A stretch of DNA of 64,000 nucleotides, from the NCBI GenBank assembly GCA_002432425.1, contig DJEL01000046.1, forward strand, positions 17,946-81,945. The letters are read 5' to 3'. The notes under the pieces were generated by a model. That model made no database searches. It worked only from the letters and a program-made list of their open reading frames with translations, and was not told the DNA's origin. Shown here one piece after another: positions 1-10,533 of the stretch. Numbering within the stretch: the stretch's first letter is position 1; each line of letters begins with the position of its first letter. The stretch comes from Lachnospiraceae bacterium UBA5899 (GTDB lineage: Bacteria; Bacillota; Clostridia; Lachnospirales; Lachnospiraceae). Position numbers and translations under genes: made by a program.

Positions 1-85
1 CCGTCAGCGCATGCTGGATATGAAACGGGTCCTTGTTATACTCTTTCAAAATAGAAAATGCTTCTTCTCTCGTAATGTCAGCCAT
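1..85 (-). CDS. HD-domain hydrolase, N-terminal fragment (cut by window edge)
   Basis: Only the first 28 codons are in the window. They begin MADITREEAFSILKEY and run into a PFHIQHAL stretch. This opening is typical of small HD/HDIG-domain metal-dependent phosphohydrolases of Firmicutes, in which the His of the QHA segment is the first metal ligand. A strong ribosome binding site (AGGAGG, complement of 92-97) lies seven bases upstream of the ATG. The metal-binding HD pair lies outside the window, so the family call rests on the N-terminus alone. Confidence 0.6.
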   Translation of the reverse strand, partial: MADITREEAFSILKEYNKDPFHIQHALT

Positions 86-187
86 ATGTGTTTCCTCCTG
101 TTTCTTCTATATAAAAATTGCCTGTTTACTGCGGATTACTGTTCCAGCATCCTTTACCTGCTTTCCGCAGCTCTCTTTTATTACAAC

Positions 188-808
188 TTACAGCACCTGC
201 AGTTTTTCCCAGACCGCATCCGCCAGCGCCCGGTGTCCTTGAGCATCCATGTGCTCTCTGTCAGCCGAAGAAGGCTCCGCCACATCCGATGCCGCCAGAA
301 ATTCATAGCCATACAGCTTTGCCAGTCTTCCATACTCCGTTTTCAACTCCTTGGAAACCTCCACGGACGTCCTGTTAAATTCCGGGTCGTATTCTTTTTC
401 CCACACGCCCTCGCCCAGATAAATAGGGGACAAAAGCAGCACGGGAAGGGATGCGTCATAACTCTTTATCTGTTTCAGCAATATTTCCATTCCTTTTCCA
501 ATCACATGGGAAGAGGCATTGTAAACCGTTTTGCAGTCATTGGTGCCCAGCATCAGCACCACCGCATCTACGGGGTAATGGGTTTCCAAAAGCGGCAGGA
601 GAAAATTGCTTCCCTTTCTGCCCATGCGGACACTGTCCTCAAAAACCGTGGTTCTTCCCACCAGACCTTCTTCAATAATGCGGTATCCGTCGCCTTTTGC
701 TTTTTCCTGCAGAAGTCCCGTCCACCGTACATCCTCCGGAAAACGGCTGCCGTCCGCCGGATTGTAACCATATGTATTGGAATCGCCGAAACAAAGTATA
801 TTCTTCAT
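188..808 (-). CDS. SGNH/GDSL-family hydrolase (arylesterase-like)
   Basis: A 206-residue cytoplasmic protein without a signal peptide. The GDSNT block near residues 8-12 carries the catalytic Ser10, a GTND block sits near residue 88, and a DAQGH motif near the C-terminus supplies the Asp and His. This matches the SGNH hydrolase family, and the KTVYNAS stretch after GTND resembles the compact arylesterase/acyltransferase subgroup. Members hydrolyse short acyl esters; the natural substrate cannot be read from sequence. An AGAGGG ribosome binding site precedes the ATG. It reads in the same direction as the edge-cut HD gene but is separated from it by about 100 bases. A sugar deacetylase role would suit this glycan-rich region, but that is inference. 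Confidence 0.85.
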   Translation of the reverse strand: MKNILCFGDSNTYGYNPADGSRFPEDVRWTGLLQEKAKGDGYRIIEEGLVGRTTVFEDSVRMGRKGSNFLLPLLETHYPVDAVVLMLGTNDCKTVYNASSHVIGKGMEILLKQIKSYDASLPVLLLSPIYLGEGVWEKEYDPEFNRTSVEVSKELKTEYGRLAKLYGYEFLAASDVAEPSSADREHMDAQGHRALADAVWEKLQVL

Positions 809-950
809 AGAGTATGCCCTCTCTGCACTTATTTTTGTTAAGAAAAATCATACTCTCCATATCCTACCATGTCAATAGGTGTTGTCTGATTATGCACCGT
901 CCGGCTTATTGTTTCTTTCTATTAACCGTTATAGGTATTTCCTAATCCTT

Positions 951-1643
951 TTATAAAAGCTTTGCAAACACGGAGGCAAACAGCACCGTCAAAATACCGG
1001 AAACCGCAATGGCAAGGCTGCTCATGGCACCTTCCACCTCGCCGATTTCCATGGCTTTTGCCGTACCAATCGCGTGGGCAGCGCTGCCGAAGGCAAGTCC
1101 CTTGGAAATGGGTTCTTTGATGCGGAAAATCTTACAAATCATTTCGCCCAACATATTGCCCAGTACGCCCGTAACGATAATCACCGCCACCGTAATGGTC
1201 ACATAACCGCCAAGTTCTTCCGACACGCCCATACCGATTGCCGTGGTAATGGATTTGGGAAGCAGGGTCACGTATTCCTCATGGGAAAGTCCCAGAAGCA
1301 GGGACAGCACCAGCACCGTCACCAGACTTGTCAGCGCACCGGACAGAAGTCCTATCACAACCGCCTTGCAGTTTTTCCGTAAAAGCTCCCACTGTTCGTA
1401 CAAGGGAATGGCAAGGCAGACCGTTGCCGGTGTCAGCAGATATCCTAAAAACTGCGCACTTTCGTTGTAGGTTTCATAATCCACTTTTCCCACAACCAGC
1501 ACTGCGATGGACACAAGAATGGAAATGAGAAACGGATTAAAAATCCCCAGCTTGCATTTTTTCCTTAAGAACATACCGAGCAGGTATGCCAGCAGGCTTA
1601 ACGTAACGCCCGCAAACATAGAATTTTCAAAAAAACTATTCAT
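951..1643 (-). CDS. lrgB: LrgB/CidB-family membrane protein
   Basis: A 230-residue multi-pass membrane protein with about six hydrophobic segments. Conserved LrgB stretches include PKSITTAIG (near 128) and the C-terminal SAAHAIGTAKA block. Its start overlaps the end of lrgA by 8 bases, so the two are translationally coupled. The family was first described as modulating murein hydrolase activity and autolysis. Homologues in Bacillus (pftAB) and Streptococcus act in pyruvate transport, so a metabolite-transport role is equally likely. No LytST two-component genes are adjacent. The protein is full length for the family. Confidence 0.9.
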   Translation of the reverse strand: MNSFFENSMFAGVTLSLLAYLLGMFLRKKCKLGIFNPFLISILVSIAVLVVGKVDYETYNESAQFLGYLLTPATVCLAIPLYEQWELLRKNCKAVVIGLLSGALTSLVTVLVLSLLLGLSHEEYVTLLPKSITTAIGMGVSEELGGYVTITVAVIIVTGVLGNMLGEMICKIFRIKEPISKGLAFGSAAHAIGTAKAMEIGEVEGAMSSLAIAVSGILTVLFASVFAKLL

Positions 1644-2004
1644 GGCTCTCCCCTTTCTTTCTGTCCCTGCGGATAACCCACTGCGACAAAAGTCCCGTTA
1701 CCGCCATAACCGTAACAATCGTTACCACCGTAATAATGCAGACCGGCACAAGCACGGGTTGCAAAATTCCCCAGCTTTCCATAAGACCCACGCCCGCCGG
1801 GATAAACATGACCGGCATAATTTCGATTAAAAATTTACCGGCATCCTTCACATCCTCCAATTTTACCAGACCTGTTTTCAGGCAGATAAACAAAATGACC
1901 ATGCCGTAAATGCTTGCCGGAATGGGCAGCGACAGCACATATTTAAGCAGTTCCCCTATAAGGGAAACCGCCAGAATAATCAGAAACTGTTTCACATATT
2001 TCAT
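1636..2004 (-). CDS. lrgA: LrgA/CidA-family holin-like membrane protein
   Basis: A 122-residue protein with about four hydrophobic helices. It has the family signature IPASIYGMVILFICL near residues 27-42, and its C-terminus is basic. LrgA proteins are small, holin-like membrane partners of LrgB. The gene order lrgA-lrgB with an 8-base overlap is the standard arrangement. An AAAGAAA purine stretch precedes the ATG, a weak but usable ribosome binding site. The gene follows the AraC-type regulator gene after 86 bases on the same strand and may be partly read from its promoter, which is inference. Confidence 0.88.
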   Translation of the reverse strand: MKYVKQFLIILAVSLIGELLKYVLSLPIPASIYGMVILFICLKTGLVKLEDVKDAGKFLIEIMPVMFIPAGVGLMESWGILQPVLVPVCIITVVTIVTVMAVTGLLSQWVIRRDRKKGESHE

Positions 2005-2061
2005 TTTCTTTCTATGTCTTTTTTGCGTAAAAAAAGACCGCTCCTTTGCATCCTAAATCTT

Positions 2062-2077
2062 TGGCGCCGAAGCGCCA
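2062..2077 (-). terminator. Short TTCG-loop hairpin after the AraC gene
   Basis: TGGCGC and GCGCCA pair around a four-base loop that reads TTCG on the minus strand, an unusually stable tetraloop. It starts 13 bases after the AraC stop codon. No clean T-run follows, so it may be a weak terminator or an mRNA 3'-end stabiliser ahead of lrgA. Confidence 0.4.
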
Positions 2078-2090
2078 TTCCCTATTTTAG

Positions 2091-3056
2091 TCACTTTCCC
2101 TCTTTTGTCAATTCTGATTTTCCGCCGGTCTCCGCGAGTCCGCGGTTCCGGTCGTCAAGCCTGCTTCCGGTCTCCGCCATCTGCCTCCGGTAGGCTTTCG
2201 GGGAGACGCCGGTCATTTTTTTGAACTGCCGGTTAAAATTGGACAGATTGTTGTAGCCGCATCCGGTTGCGATTTCTGCGACATTTTCCGTGGTATCCGT
2301 AAGTGCCGCACAGGCTGCCTGAATGCGCAGGTGAATGAGATATTCAATGGCGCTGCAGCCTACCACCTTCTGAAAAGTATTCATAAAGTGACTCACACTG
2401 ATGGCGCATATGCCCGCAAGGTACTCCACACTGATGGCTTCTTCATAATGAAATGTCATATATTCCAGTGCCGGACGAATTAACTCCGAGCTGCTGCTTT
2501 GTTGTCCTCTTTCCGATATGTTTTCCTTTTTTTCAAAAAAATAAAGCAGTGCAAACAACCGGCTTTTCAAAAATAAATCATGGTAGGCATCGTTACATTC
2601 CGCCTGGACAATCAATTCTTCCGCCAGTTCTTTCACCTTCGGATAATCGGCATCTTCCCTTTCATACTTAGGCTTCACCTGCAGCTGCCCGTTTCTGAGC
2701 GGCTTTATATAGGAAAGACTGCTTCGGTCGTTCTGTTCCGCTCCCACCATATTCGCGTGAAAAACAAAAGCGCGGTACTTCAGTCCTTCCTCTTTATTGG
2801 GGTACGCCGCATGCAGCATGTTGGGCGGAATAAGCACCACGTCCCCGCTTTCCACCGGAAAATGCATATCACCGCAGATAAATTCGCCCTTTCCTTCCGT
2901 CACCACATCCAGCTCCAGTTCACTGTGCCAGTGCATGGGCACCGTGGGAAACGCCTCCGGAAGCCGGCAGTTATACAAACTGTAAGGCACGGTTACCGAG
3001 CTGTGATGCCGCTGTTCCATCAATTCTTTTTGTTCCGTCAACTTATTTCTTACCAT
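2091..3056 (-). CDS. AraC-family regulator with cupin sensor domain
   Basis: A 321-residue regulator. Residues 25-110 form an AraC-type cupin ligand domain with the HWHSELEL metal/sugar-pocket motif. The C-terminal hundred residues hold two helix-turn-helix units, with VEYLAGICAISVSHFMNTF and VAEIATGCGYNNLSNFNRQF patterns. It is transcribed divergently from the GH31 glycosidase across a 209-base gap. This layout suggests that it senses the released sugar and activates the glycosidase gene. GGAG six bases before the ATG supports this start. The charged tail after the HTH (about 25 residues) is longer than usual and probably disordered. Confidence 0.88.
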   Translation of the reverse strand: MVRNKLTEQKELMEQRHHSSVTVPYSLYNCRLPEAFPTVPMHWHSELELDVVTEGKGEFICGDMHFPVESGDVVLIPPNMLHAAYPNKEEGLKYRAFVFHANMVGAEQNDRSSLSYIKPLRNGQLQVKPKYEREDADYPKVKELAEELIVQAECNDAYHDLFLKSRLFALLYFFEKKENISERGQQSSSSELIRPALEYMTFHYEEAISVEYLAGICAISVSHFMNTFQKVVGCSAIEYLIHLRIQAACAALTDTTENVAEIATGCGYNNLSNFNRQFKKMTGVSPKAYRRQMAETGSRLDDRNRGLAETGGKSELTKEGK

Positions 3057-3147
3057 TGGTTACTCCATCTCTTTGCCGTCTGCGTTGCAAATCGCTTTAA
3101 TCTTTCGTATATTCGTAGAATAGTATCAGTTATTTGTAATATAGGAA

Positions 3148-3176
3148 TTGAATTTCCTTATTTTCTCAAGTATGAT
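3148..3176 (+). promoter_or_regulatory. Sigma-A promoter of the GH31 gene
   Basis: TTGAAT (3148-3153) and TATGAT (3171-3176) are separated by exactly 17 bases. They lie about 90 bases before the GH31 start codon, in the divergent gap with the AraC gene. AraC binding sites are expected just upstream but no clear operator was recognised. Confidence 0.6.
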
Positions 3177-3265
3177 ACCATTATAAAATATAAAACGCAA
3201 CTATGTAAATGCGGAAGAAAAACTTCCCATTTACCGTATTTTTATCATGCAAGGAGGGTTACATA

Positions 3266-5287
3266 ATGAGATTTGTAAACGAAGGCAATGCACTTGTCTG
3301 CTACCACAACGGCGAGATGCTTCGTATCGAAGCATGGGGCAAAGATGCTCTGCGTGTCCGTTCCACCATGCAGCACAAACTGCAGAACACAGACTGGGCG
3401 TTAAGCGAAGCACCGTCTGTAAAAGAGGCTGTGGTTACCATTGAAGAGGAAGACCACTGGGTAGGCGACGGCACTATTGACAAGCGCCAGTTTGCCACCA
3501 TTACCAACGGCAAAATCAAGGCTGTGGTAAACTTTGTCGGCATTATCAGTTTTTATAAGGACGGCGAACTTATTTTACGTGAATATTTCCGTATGTATGA
3601 CGGCACCATTTCCAAGGAAAGCCGCTGCTTAAAGGTAATCAACCGTGAATGGAAGGGCGTTACCTGCGGCACCGAATACACCCTGAACGTGAAATTTGAA
3701 AGCAACAAGAAGGAAAAGATTTTCGGTATGGGTCAGTATCAGCAGCAGGATATGGACTTAAAGGGCTGCGTTCTGGAACTGGCACAGCGCAACTCCCAGA
3801 TTTCCGTACCTTTTGCCGTTTCTTCCTTAGGCTATGGTTTCCTTTGGAACAACCCGGCAGTTGGCCGCGTTACTTTCGGTAAAAACTACACCGAATGGAT
3901 TGCCAACTCCACAAAGGAAATGGATTACTGGATTACCGCTGCCGACACGCCGAAGCAGATTTTGGCAAACTACACGGATGTGACCGGTCATGCCGACATG
4001 TTCCCGGAAGACCTGATGGGCTTATGGCAGTGCAAACTGCGTTATCGTACCCAGGACGAGGTACTGACCGTAGCACGCCAATATCAGAAGGAAGGCATTC
4101 ACATTGACCAGATTGTCATCGACTTCTTCCACTGGACCGTACAGGGCGACTGGAAATTCGACAAGACCTACTGGCCCGACCCCAAAGCAATGGTAGACGA
4201 ACTGCATTCCATGGGCATCAAGGTTATCGTTTCCGTATGGCCTTCCGTTGACAGAAGAAGTGAAAACTTCTGGCCTATGCTGGAAAAGGGTCTTTTAATC
4301 CGCACCGAAAGAGGCGCCCTTCAGACCTACGATTACGAAGGCGACTGTGTGGAAATCGACGTATTCAACCCGGAAACCCGTAAATATGTATGGGAAGTAT
4401 GTAAGAGAAATTATTATGATTTCGGCATCGACGCTTTCTGGCTGGACAACTCCGAACCGGACTACGGCGTATACGATTTCGACCACTACCGCTACTGCGA
4501 CGGTCCTGCCATGTCCTTAAGCAACATGTACCCACAGCTTTACAGCCGTGTCTTCTATGATGAAATGAGCAAAGAAGGAAAGCCTGTTGTCAATCTGCTC
4601 CGTTGTGCATGGGCGGGCTCCCAGAAATACGGCAACGTGGTATGGTCCGGCGACGTACCCAGTACCTTTGAAGCTTTTGAAGACCAGCTTCAGTGCGGCT
4701 TAAATATGGGTCTTGCCGGTATTCCCTGGTGGACTACCGATGTAGGCGGTTTCATGACCGATGATGTAAATGACCCTGATTTCCGTCAGCTTCTTATCCG
4801 CTGGTACCAGTTCGCCGTATACTCAGCAGTTCTTCGTATGCACGGCGACAGAGGACCTTACAACATTCCGCCTCTTGACACCAGAGATTTCGGCGGCGGC
4901 TATCTGCACACCGGCCAGCCCAATGAGCTTTGGAGCTATGGCGAAGACAATTACAAGATTATGAAGAGCTACTATGATATCCGTATTGCTATGCATGACT
5001 ATATCAAGCATCTTTACGAAGAAGCACACACCAACGGTTCTCCTTTAATCCGTACCATGTTCTATGAGTTCCCCGCAGATGAAAAATGCTGGAACTTACA
5101 GGACCAGTACATGTTTGGTGAGAAGTATCTGGTAGCGCCTATTCTCCACTTAAATCAGTTTGAACGTGAGGTTTACCTTCCGGAAGGCGACTGGAAGCTG
5201 ACTTCCACCGGCGAAACCTACAAGGGCGGTCAGACCGTTACCGTGGATGCACCCATCGAGTACATGCCGGTATTTGAAAGACTGTAA
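3266..5287 (+). CDS. GH31 alpha-xylosidase / alpha-glucosidase
   Basis: A 673-residue cytoplasmic glycoside hydrolase family 31 enzyme. The N-terminal 220 residues are beta-rich and a TIM barrel follows. The WLDNSEP motif carries the likely nucleophile Asp394, and WSGD carries the likely acid/base Asp463. Such enzymes remove terminal alpha-xylose or alpha-glucose from the non-reducing end by a retaining mechanism. The start is set at the ATG with AGGAGG nine bases upstream; an open frame extends 19 codons further but lacks a ribosome site. No signal peptide is seen, so imported oligosaccharides such as isoprimeverose-type units are the likely substrates. Regulation by the divergent AraC protein is inferred. 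Alpha-xylosidase versus alpha-glucosidase cannot be settled here. Confidence 0.88.
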   Translation: MRFVNEGNALVCYHNGEMLRIEAWGKDALRVRSTMQHKLQNTDWALSEAPSVKEAVVTIEEEDHWVGDGTIDKRQFATITNGKIKAVVNFVGIISFYKDGELILREYFRMYDGTISKESRCLKVINREWKGVTCGTEYTLNVKFESNKKEKIFGMGQYQQQDMDLKGCVLELAQRNSQISVPFAVSSLGYGFLWNNPAVGRVTFGKNYTEWIANSTKEMDYWITAADTPKQILANYTDVTGHADMFPEDLMGLWQCKLRYRTQDEVLTVARQYQKEGIHIDQIVIDFFHWTVQGDWKFDKTYWPDPKAMVDELHSMGIKVIVSVWPSVDRRSENFWPMLEKGLLIRTERGALQTYDYEGDCVEIDVFNPETRKYVWEVCKRNYYDFGIDAFWLDNSEPDYGVYDFDHYRYCDGPAMSLSNMYPQLYSRVFYDEMSKEGKPVVNLLRCAWAGSQKYGNVVWSGDVPSTFEAFEDQLQCGLNMGLAGIPWWTTDVGGFMTDDVNDPDFRQLLIRWYQFAVYSAVLRMHGDRGPYNIPPLDTRDFGGGYLHTGQPNELWSYGEDNYKIMKSYYDIRIAMHDYIKHLYEEAHTNGSPLIRTMFYEFPADEKCWNLQDQYMFGEKYLVAPILHLNQFEREVYLPEGDWKLTSTGETYKGGQTVTVDAPIEYMPVFERL

Positions 5288-5348
5288 GAGGGTTTGCCCG
5301 GCTGTATAATAGCCATCAACAAATGAAATATTCATCTTGAATGTGTGA

Positions 5349-5546
5349 TTACGCGGATTTGAACTAAGAGCCTGTTTTACACGTAAATATTTTCGTTGTT
5401 TTACGTGGATTTGGCTTCATGTATCCATTTTCCGCGTAATCTTTTTTTCTGTCTTACGCGGATTTTTGATGGTATACCCGCTTTACACGTAAATATTTTT
5501 GTCGCTCTACGCGGATTTGAATTGAAAAGTCTGCTTTCCGCGTAAT
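5349..5546. repeat. Alternating inverted TTACGCGG motifs in a ~106-bp tandem duplication
   Basis: Eight related 8-12-base motifs alternate in orientation. TTACGCGGATTT is at 5349, ACACGTAA at 5379, TTACGTGGATTT at 5401 and CCGCGTAA at 5432. The same four then recur at 5454, 5485, 5507 and 5538, offset by 105-106 bases. Each forward motif can pair with the following reverse one, giving a string of potential hairpins. The spacers have diverged more than the motifs. The array fills the gap between the GH31 stop and the terminator ahead of thrS. No open frame of note is present here. Confidence 0.75.
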
Positions 5547-5585
5547 GCCTATGTCATATATAATTTTTACAAAACTCTGCACCAC

Positions 5586-5641
5586 AAAAAGAGCCATCCC
5601 CGGTATATTCTATTAAGATTACCCGGGAACGGCTCTTTTTT
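5586..5641. terminator. Bidirectional terminator between GH31 and thrS
   Basis: AAAAAGAGCC pairs with GGCTCTTTTT, and the inner stem continues imperfectly through CCCCGG and CCCGGG. The A-run on one side and the T-run on the other mean it can stop both the rightward GH31 transcript and the leftward thrS transcript. Confidence 0.75.
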
Positions 5642-5721
5642 ATACTGCCGGATGCTGTGAACAACCCTGTTATAAGATTGATAAACACATCATCCCCGCA
5701 GGAATGCTGAAATTCCTGCGA

Positions 5722-7479
5722 TTAGTGTAGCTTATTCTTTATTTCATTGTCAATCTTTTCCACGAATTCATCCAGAGGAAGTACGGTGGTGTCGGCGGAG
5801 CCGTGCAGTCTGTAGGCAACGGTCTTGCTTTCCTGCTCCTTGAAACCAAGTACGATTAAGTAAGGCACTTTTTCAACCTGACCTTCACGCATACGGTAGC
5901 CAAGCTTCTCGGCTCTGTCATCCAGTTCTACTCTTACATTCTTATCTTCCAGTGCCTTGACAACTTCCTGTGCGTAAGCATTCAGGGTGTCGTCATCGGA
6001 CTTAACCGGCATAACTCTTACCTGAACGGGTGCTAACCAGGTAGGCAGGTTGCCCTTGGTTTCCTCCAGGATATATGCCATAAATCTGTCAAGGGAGCCT
6101 AAGATTGCTCTGTGCAGAACAACGGGAGTCTTCTTTTCGCCGTCTTTATCAATGTAGGTCAGTTCAAATTTAGCTGGCAGACAGAAGTCAAGCTGGCAGG
6201 TGGAAAGGGTGTATTCATTACCTACAGCAGGCTTTACGTTTACATCTAACTTCGGACCGTAGAATGCAGCCTCGCCGATTTCTTCGGTGTAAGGAATGCC
6301 TAAGTCGTTCATAACCTTACGAAGTGCGTTTTCTGCCTTATCCCACATCTCATCGTCATCATGATATTTTTCTTTGTTTGCCGGGTCTCTTAAGGAAAGA
6401 ACACAGCGGTAATCGGTAATGCCAAAATCCTTGTAGGTGCTGAAAATCAAATCCACAACCTTGGTAAATTCATCCTCAATCTGCTCCGGTGTTACAAACA
6501 GGTGGGCATCATTCTGGCAGAAATGTCTGCCTCTTTCAATACCCTTCAAGGTACCGCTGGACTCATAACGGAAGTCATGGGCAATTTCACCGATACGGAT
6601 GGGCAGGTCTTTATAGGAATGCATTCTGTGTGCATAAATCATCATATGATGAGGGCAGTTCATGGGTCTTAATACAAAGGACTCGCCGTCCACTTCCATT
6701 GCGGGGAACATGTTTTCCTTGTAATGATCCCAGTGACCGGAGGTCTTGTAAAGATTTACGGTGCCGACGCAGGGAGTCATAACATGAAGATAACCTAACT
6801 TTCTTTCCTTGTCGCGGATGTAGGTTTCCAGTTCCTGCCAGATGGTGTAACCCTTCGGTAAAAACATGGGAAGACCACGGCCTACCAGGTCGTCTACCAT
6901 AAACAGGTTCATGTCCTTGCCAATCTTTCTGTGGTCTCTTTCCTTGGCTTCTTCCAGAAGCTTGATGTGCGCTTCCAGCTCTTCTGCGGTAGGGAAGCAT
7001 ACACCGTAAATTCTCTGCAGCACCTTGTTCTTGGCATCGCCCTTCCAGTATGCACCGGAATGTCTGATGAGCTTGAAGTTGCGGCAAAGCTTTACATTAT
7101 CTACATGAGGTCCGCGGCAGAGGTCGGTAAAATCGCCCTGCTCATAGCAGGTGATGTGACCGTCTTCCAGACCGTCGATTAAGTCCAGCTTATACTCGTC
7201 ATCCTTAAACATTTCCTTGGCTTCTTCCTTGGAAATCTCCTTGCGGATAATCTTTTTGCCGGTCTTGGCAATCTTCTTCATTTCCTGCTCAATTCTGGGA
7301 ATGTCTTCGTCACGGATCACGTCATCGCCCAGGTCTACATCATAGTAGAAACCTTCTGCTACAACAGGTCCTACCCAGAATTTTGCCTGAGGATACAGAT
7401 GCTTGATTGCCTGTGCCATTAAATGGGCGCAGGAATGGTTTAAAGTTGCAAGCTGTTCGTCTTCTTTAAAGTTTACCAT
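5722..7479 (-). CDS. thrS: Threonyl-tRNA synthetase (lacking the TGS domain)
   Basis: A 585-residue class II synthetase that charges tRNA-Thr in the cytoplasm. The editing domain has HSCAH (about residues 15-19) and the DLCRGPH motif. The catalytic core has RPMNCPHH with the zinc-binding Cys, and motif 3 (HRAILGSLDRF) follows. A C-terminal anticodon-binding domain ends the protein. Usual bacterial enzymes are about 640 residues and begin with a TGS domain. This one starts directly at the editing domain, with AAAGGAG-type signal just upstream and no frame carrying a TGS domain. Expression is controlled by the upstream T-box. Confidence 0.96.
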   Translation of the reverse strand: MVNFKEDEQLATLNHSCAHLMAQAIKHLYPQAKFWVGPVVAEGFYYDVDLGDDVIRDEDIPRIEQEMKKIAKTGKKIIRKEISKEEAKEMFKDDEYKLDLIDGLEDGHITCYEQGDFTDLCRGPHVDNVKLCRNFKLIRHSGAYWKGDAKNKVLQRIYGVCFPTAEELEAHIKLLEEAKERDHRKIGKDMNLFMVDDLVGRGLPMFLPKGYTIWQELETYIRDKERKLGYLHVMTPCVGTVNLYKTSGHWDHYKENMFPAMEVDGESFVLRPMNCPHHMMIYAHRMHSYKDLPIRIGEIAHDFRYESSGTLKGIERGRHFCQNDAHLFVTPEQIEDEFTKVVDLIFSTYKDFGITDYRCVLSLRDPANKEKYHDDDEMWDKAENALRKVMNDLGIPYTEEIGEAAFYGPKLDVNVKPAVGNEYTLSTCQLDFCLPAKFELTYIDKDGEKKTPVVLHRAILGSLDRFMAYILEETKGNLPTWLAPVQVRVMPVKSDDDTLNAYAQEVVKALEDKNVRVELDDRAEKLGYRMREGQVEKVPYLIVLGFKEQESKTVAYRLHGSADTTVLPLDEFVEKIDNEIKNKLH

Positions 7480-7566
7480 TGTTTTTCTCCTTTTTTTCGG
7501 GAAGCCGGTGACATATTCAAAAACTATACAGAATAAAATTATGCCGGATAATTTTCAAAATAAAAA

Positions 7567-7851
7567 GCACCCCTGGGTATTGCTACCTAAGGGTGCATTA
7601 TGCACGGTTCCACCTTGATTTTCACTCTTTGCCTGTAACGCGGCTATACGGTAACGCTTACGACTGCTTTCCTGATGCATACACCTACTCATGCAGGTTT
7701 TACATGCTTACGGTGTCTGTCACGGCTATGCAGCTCTCGCGTACAGCTTCGGAATGGTTTTCCTGTATCTTCTCCAAAGCCGCTTCCACCTTTGCGGCTC
7801 TCTCTGTGTGGCACCGGGTACAGTACTCTTTCCTTCATTGCTTTTCTCATA
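7567..7851 (-). promoter_or_regulatory. T-box riboswitch leader of thrS (Thr specifier ACC)
   Basis: On the minus strand the leader shows the T-box core AAGGTGGAACCGTGC (complement of 7602-7616). It is followed by a terminator, GCACCCTT to GGGGTGC plus a T-run (7596 to about 7558). The stem I elements are visible. AGTA (7827-7824) lies opposite a GAA S-turn, CTGTA pairs with TACAG, GGAA pairs with TTCC, and the AGAGAG/GGTGG distal motif is present. The triplet after the GAA S-turn is ACC (7758-7756), a threonine codon. Uncharged tRNA-Thr should bind here and stabilise the antiterminator so that thrS is read. The leader occupies most of the gap between ftsH and thrS. Confidence 0.93.
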
Positions 7852-7857
7852 TGGCTT

Positions 7858-7886
7858 ATTGTACCACGCACTTATTTTTTTCACAA
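7858..7886 (-). promoter_or_regulatory. Promoter of the thrS leader
   Basis: On the minus strand, TTGTGA (7886-7881) and TACAAT (7863-7858) are 17 bases apart. This places transcription start near 7851, immediately before the stem I sequences of the T-box. Confidence 0.7.
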
Positions 7887-7931
7887 CTGCTTTTATGGAA
7901 TTTTTGTTTCCAATTTTTATTTTTTACGACT

Positions 7932-9761
<1,830 letters not shown>

Positions 9762-9907
9762 GTCATTTCCTCTCTTTTTGCCTGCTTTGCGCATACATTC
9801 TTCTTATGTATTATGAGACATGCAAAATTTGTTATTCATATTTCTGTTCTCTATACTATAGCATATATCATACGGAATAACGATTAAAAAAATATAAATT
9901 ATTTAAG

Positions 9908-9944
9908 AAATTTAAAAAACAGGACTGAGTTACCCCAGCCCTGT
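9908..9944 (-). terminator. Terminator of the zinc-ribbon gene
   Basis: On the minus strand ACAGGGCTG pairs with CAGTCCTGT and a T-run follows. It sits 12 bases past the stop codon of the zinc-ribbon gene and ahead of the ftsH promoter region. Confidence 0.7.
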
Positions 9945-9955
9945 GATGCATACTT

Positions 9956-10396
9956 CTACAGTGCGGAATCTTCCTGCACAATATCTTTTTTCTTAATCAG
10001 GCGGCTCTTGTACTCTTCTTTTACTTCGTACTTGCTGACACCCTGTAAAATCCGGATTTTCTCGCCGGTGGCATCGTCCTGCAGATAAAAATCAAAGGTC
10101 TTTTTGTCTGCATAGTTTACCATGTGCGGTGTAAAATGCACGTTGGAAGGTGCCTGCGCCAGAAGCTGTTTGATTTCCTTTTTCTGCTCCTTGTCTGCCT
10201 TGAAGCCGTTCATGCAGACCGGGCATACGGAATAATAGTCCGTTCCCATGGGAATTAAGGGGATATAGTCAAAGTGCCCCCATTTGGAATCTCTGATAAT
10301 TTCTCTCGGATAGGTGTGTCCGCAGTTGCAGGCTACCGGCTGACCGTAACATCCCTTGTTTTTTCTGAAATGCTGTACTCCATAATAAAAAATCAT
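9956..10396 (-). CDS. Zinc-ribbon protein of unknown function
   Basis: A 146-residue soluble protein. An N-terminal CNCG pair (near 23-26) and a CPVC pair (near 58-61) can form one zinc ribbon. The segment between them, YPREI then HFDYIPLIPMGTDYYSVCPVC, resembles the small zinc-ribbon proteins found widely in clostridia. The remaining 85 residues are charged and predicted to be alpha/beta, with no recognised catalytic motif. It has its own terminator and is divergent from the GH13 gene. No function should be assigned beyond metal binding. Confidence 0.65.
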   Translation of the reverse strand: MIFYYGVQHFRKNKGCYGQPVACNCGHTYPREIIRDSKWGHFDYIPLIPMGTDYYSVCPVCMNGFKADKEQKKEIKQLLAQAPSNVHFTPHMVNYADKKTFDFYLQDDATGEKIRILQGVSKYEVKEEYKSRLIKKKDIVQEDSAL

Positions 10397-10469
10397 AACT
10401 TCTCTCCTTTTCTCCCTCCCGGAAATGTTTTAACCCATATAGAAGAAATGTACCATATTTTGGCACGCT

Positions 10470-10498
10470 TTGCAATTCCCGCAGCTTTGCTTTATAAT
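10470..10498 (+). promoter_or_regulatory. Promoter of the first GH13 gene
   Basis: TTGCAA (10470-10475) and TATAAT (10493-10498) have an exact 17-base spacer. They lie 36 bases before the start codon, which has AAGGAGG upstream. Confidence 0.75.
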
Positions 10499-10533
10499 AA
10501 AGAATATCTGATTATCCGTAAGGAGGACATTTT

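Noticed and set aside
11..841. Rightward open frame of 276 codons
   Set aside because: It is antisense to the SGNH hydrolase, whose catalytic motifs are clear, and it has Cys/Phe-rich shadow composition.
5349..5546. CRISPR array
   Set aside because: The motifs are 8-12 bases and alternate in orientation. Spacers are not of uniform length and no cas genes are nearby.
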